From positions 1 through 16,279 of the forward strand of contig JAHFTZ010000007.1 in the NCBI GenBank assembly GCA_023265355.1: a stretch of 16,279 nucleotides of DNA, read 5' to 3'. A program made the position numbers and the translations under genes. The stretch comes from Terriglobus sp. (lineage in GTDB: Bacteria > Acidobacteriota > Terriglobia > Terriglobales > Acidobacteriaceae). The notes beneath the pieces are model-generated. The model was not told the origin of the DNA, did no database searches, and was given only the letters and a program-made list of their open reading frames with translations. Positions 14,501 through 16,279 of the stretch are shown one piece after another (positions within the stretch are counted from its first letter, which is position 1; each line of letters opens with the position of its first letter).

Positions 14501-16279
14501 AGAGTGATATCGAGTGCTTCGCGATAGGCGCTGTCGTTGACAGTGATCTTCCCTGTCAGTGCAGACGACCGTTCACTAAGAGTGAGATGAAGATCGAAGT
14601 CACTGGCCGAAGTAAGACCCGCAGGATAGTTGAGGAAGACATCTTCTCCGGTGAGATCCAGTTTGCCGCTCTTATCGCCAAAGACAAACGATCCGGAGCC
14701 GTTGACGCTGCCCCCGTTCAGATCCATGCTCATGCGGTCCAGCCTCATCGACGAGCCTTCCAGCGCCGCATGCACATGAAGCCGATCTGCATTCAGGCGC
14801 ACTGGACTGAGAAGACTAAACGCACCGCCACGCAACTCTGCGACACCACGGATGTCTGGAGCATCTGCCGTCCCGCCAACAGTCATGTTCGCGGTCAAAG
14901 GGCCGGACAGGTGCAGGTTCGGATCCAGGTTCAGAAAAGACGTGTCGATCACGCCATCGAGCGATGCATTCAGCGCGCGTTGTCCATGCAGATCAATGGT
15001 GCCAGCCGTTCGTACGCGGCCGTACCTGCTCACCAAAGAACTCTCTTCCAGATGGAGGATGCCGCGCCTCAGCGAAGCAGAGATGGGCCGTTCCTGCGCG
15101 GCGCTGCCTGCCGATGACTTCACTTCCAGGTTGCTCAATCGCGCCGTACCCTCAAGATCGTCCAACGACGAAGTCCTGCTGCTGAGAGTGGCGATACCTG
15201 AGACCTTCGCGGTCAACTGCGGCAGTCGGCTGCGGAAGAGCAACGTAGGGTCGACGCTGTCGACCTTCAGTTCTGACTTAAACGGCCCCTTCAAGGTATC
15301 GGCGTGCCCGGTCGCTGAAAGCTCACCGGTACCAAGCTTCGCTGAGAGGCCCTTCAACTCCAGGCCTTCTCCCTTGAGCGAGACCGTGCCCTCGATGTCG
15401 CGGAACGGTTCTTCTGTCTCCGGGATCTGAAGTGATCCCTCACTCAGATGAACATCCCCTGCGACCTGCGGCTTCAAGAGAGAGCCGCTGACCTTACCAT
15501 CGACGTGCAGTTTTCCTTCGGGACGGAAGCGTGTGAGCTCTGGGTAAAACGCGTTCGCCAGAGTGACAGGTGCGGTACCCGCTATGGCTAAGCGGTTCGA
15601 AGATGCCTCCAATGTAAGCCGCCCTTGAACGTCAAGCGTGCCGTCGCCATCGTGGAATGTTGCGTGATCTACATTCAAACCCTGGTTCTGCCAAGACAGC
15701 CGAACCGGTTCATCTGCTGTCACTACGGTCTGCGGTGACTGGAACGTAAAGTGCTCGATGATCGCCGACGCTGCGAATGCGTCCAGCCGACCGTTCGCCT
15801 GCACCGTCAGCACACCGCTGGCTTTTCCACCAGGCACAGCGATCTCCAGGTTGGTGGAGTTGAGTGCAGCCGTTGCGATGCCATCGGCGGCGCGCATCGT
15901 TGCCTGCACTTCCGCGCCACGCTCATCACGCAAGGTTACAGTTGCAGTGCCTGTCAAACTCTCGAGCGGACCACGGAACTCCCCAACGCCAGTCACCTTT
16001 GCAGGGTGTCGGAAGCTTGGCGAGAAGAAGCGGCCTTCGATGGGGAAAGCATCTGCGCGGAAGTGCGTGACAACCTCTCTTGAAGAGAGGTCATACGTTC
16101 CGCCTCCCTGAAGAGACCCGCCGCTGTCCCCGGCGCGCTTGATGAGCTGCGCTTCTTGCAGCAGCAGCTTGTCCCAGTCGAGTGTGAGCCTGGCCTTGAG
16201 ATCGCCGAGGCTCTCGGACTTGATCGAAAGATCTTTCGCCGCAAGCTGCAGATCGGCAACGGGCGAAGCAAGAGATCCT
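11512..16279 (-). CDS. TamB-domain / POTRA / Omp85 barrel fusion protein, 5' end outside the window
   Basis: The frame is open from the right edge to the stop at 11512, about 1588 residues without its N-terminus; GTG 15994-15996 lies inside the frame and is not the start. The first half (16279 to about 13720) is repetitive beta sequence of TamB/DUF490 type, with many GxLxVxGxVSGSLLKPQVAGDV-like units, and ends in the characteristic TamB C-terminal block (LSQDQVLALLFTG, then FRIDPQL, LTVGEAFTPSFRMTYSTDL, QKFRFGGG). A short linker leads to POTRA-like modules (about 13690-12520; LVVRKIVIEGD, FVVGAVSFEGNTKL, FTLRSISVLGL, each followed by YxxxGYxxA-type helices). The remainder is an Omp85 barrel with the FFAGGGTSIRGF loop-6 motif and a terminal Phe (GQTF). 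TamB is known to span the periplasm and work with an Omp85 protein in OM biogenesis; here both are covalently joined. No stop or frameshift is seen at the junction. Confidence 0.88.
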   Translation of the reverse strand, partial: GSLASPVADLQLAAKDLSIKSESLGDLKARLTLDWDKLLLQEAQLIKRAGDSGGSLQGGGTYDLSSREVVTHFRADAFPIEGRFFSPSFRHPAKVTGVGEFRGPLESLTGTATVTLRDERGAEVQATMRAADGIATAALNSTNLEIAVPGGKASGVLTVQANGRLDAFAASAIIEHFTFQSPQTVVTADEPVRLSWQNQGLNVDHATFHDGDGTLDVQGRLTLEASSNRLAIAGTAPVTLANAFYPELTRFRPEGKLHVDGKVSGSLLKPQVAGDVHLSEGSLQIPETEEPFRDIEGTVSLKGEGLELKGLSAKLGTGELSATGHADTLKGPFKSELKVDSVDPTLLFRSRLPQLTAKVSGIATLSSRTSSLDDLEGTARLSNLEVKSSAGSAAQERPISASLRRGILHLEESSLVSRYGRVRTAGTIDLHGQRALNASLDGVIDTSFLNLDPNLHLSGPLTANMTVGGTADAPDIRGVAELRGGAFSLLSPVRLNADRLHVHAALEGSSMRLDRMSMDLNGGSVNGSGSFVFGDKSGKLDLTGEDVFLNYPAGLTSASDFDLHLTLSERSSALTGKITVNDSAYREALDITLLSRSTATADVSNTSSAFASKLHLDIALETDQPLAIDNNLGRLNADANFRLQGTLLQPGITGGLQLEDGGQINFAGRNFRIDQGRVDFTSANRIAPRFNLQAESTIGNYLVTLKLNGDEMNLDTSFQSEPALSQDQVLALLFTGSPDNGNNSSFYAQSQLVSLLGSTVGGGLLTSVRNTLRLNEFRIDPQLIAADQNPTARLTVGEAFTPSFRMTYSTDLTNAQDQVWTAEYDWRKRFLARFYRDSDQSNRAEIRQKFRFGGGPLTAHRKLVVRKIVIEGDPIFEQSVIRKSLHLKVGKKYDTFRSQQDVARLRKFYVAHGYAEVRIHSHRIVQDDGVSLSYDIEAGPLVAFRYESKLDSRTRKAVLSMWQEGLTDEQRTSAVEQLLKDRMKAKRYPSAESNVSIHEAQGRKFVLIDIRLGDRYQHPELEIQGVGKGEQAKLRAIARRNNTDIQAELHPEVLTGKLATQFHTDGYLAATVDTTVQRAAPVTGSLHVTTKPGPKFVVGAVSFEGNTKLTAQTLRSALYIEVGDTYHEDLAQVVATRVQQRYWDAGYRDARVDCTMQRDDAAGKVNLAVAVSEGPEFTLRSISVLGLSGTSEAFLKRRLNLQLHEPLLGTAVSQSRRNLLDSGAYNLVDFTFKPTVQSPADPARQPSDLLVTVREPKPYRMDYGATYDTDRGFGGIADVSIANKLGEARTLGFRVTADSQAQDYRLYFSQPFLGRKRIISTASLFAQHQQVSIFDGYDQGLSLQHDLRFGKYWNTTYGYQFEHATVDVKGYGELFNETTSDIVGTISRDSRDKPLDAAKGTFFSAAAEYGPHQLGGSIGYFRVYAQASAYVGLLYPRPLPFEETRRRSRLEFATNARAGVVNNIGDALLIPTDLFFAGGGTSIRGFSQNSVGPTDSSGSAVGGKVTLIFNNELRFPLYKFLDGVAFVDNGNVWKQPDDVRFTDLRTGAGAGLRVRNPFVLIRLDYGLKVNRRSDESRGAFFFSIGQTF

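Noticed and set aside
15994..15996. GTG as the start of the TamB-Omp85 gene
   Set aside because: The frame stays open and TamB-like for another 94 codons to the window edge, and no ribosome binding site is evident.

Overview
The window looks like a chromosomal segment from an acidobacterium, probably of the Terriglobia (Terriglobus/Granulicella/Edaphobacter type). The clues are a long TonB-dependent receptor with an N-terminal carboxypeptidase-regulatory-like domain, an LssY_C protein with a beta-barrel tail, a DUF885 peptidase-like protein, and a moderately high G+C. This placement is inferred from gene content; no rRNA or tRNA gene is visible.

Layout, left to right. Bases 1-764 (+) are the C-terminal part of a DUF885 protein. 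Bases 768-3599 (-) encode an Oar-like TonB-dependent receptor that converges on it with a 3-base gap. Bases 3600-3932 hold a probable promoter for the receptor and a hairpin that looks like the terminator of the next group. Bases 3933-6144 (-) form a compact three-gene group: MarR-type regulator, two-domain VOC ring-cleaving dioxygenase, and a carboxylesterase whose GTG start overlaps the dioxygenase stop. This is the gene set of the Bacillus Mhq quinone/hydroquinone-response system. Divergent from it, 6322-7996 (+) is a Tat-exported type I sulfatase interrupted by a +1 frameshift in an A6 run.

Bases 8027-9019 (-) look empty at first, but they are a DUF1684 gene broken by at least six frameshifts. 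Its homology hops between all three minus frames in the correct order. This stretch and the sulfatase tail are visibly richer in A+T than their surroundings. Bases 9091-11469 (+) encode an exported protein with a VirB10/TrbI-like N-terminal region, an LssY_C domain and a C-terminal outer-membrane barrel. It converges on 11512-16279 (-), a very long open frame that runs off the right edge. That frame joins a TamB-type C-terminal region, several POTRA modules and an Omp85 (BamA/TamA) barrel in one polypeptide.

Much of the window concerns the cell envelope: an OM receptor, an exported sulfatase, a barrel protein and an OM assembly factor. The Mhq-like group is a separate detoxification unit. The most unusual items are the TamB-Omp85 fusion, the LssY_C-barrel architecture and the two adjacent decaying genes. 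I found no CRISPR array, insertion sequence, tRNA or rRNA.
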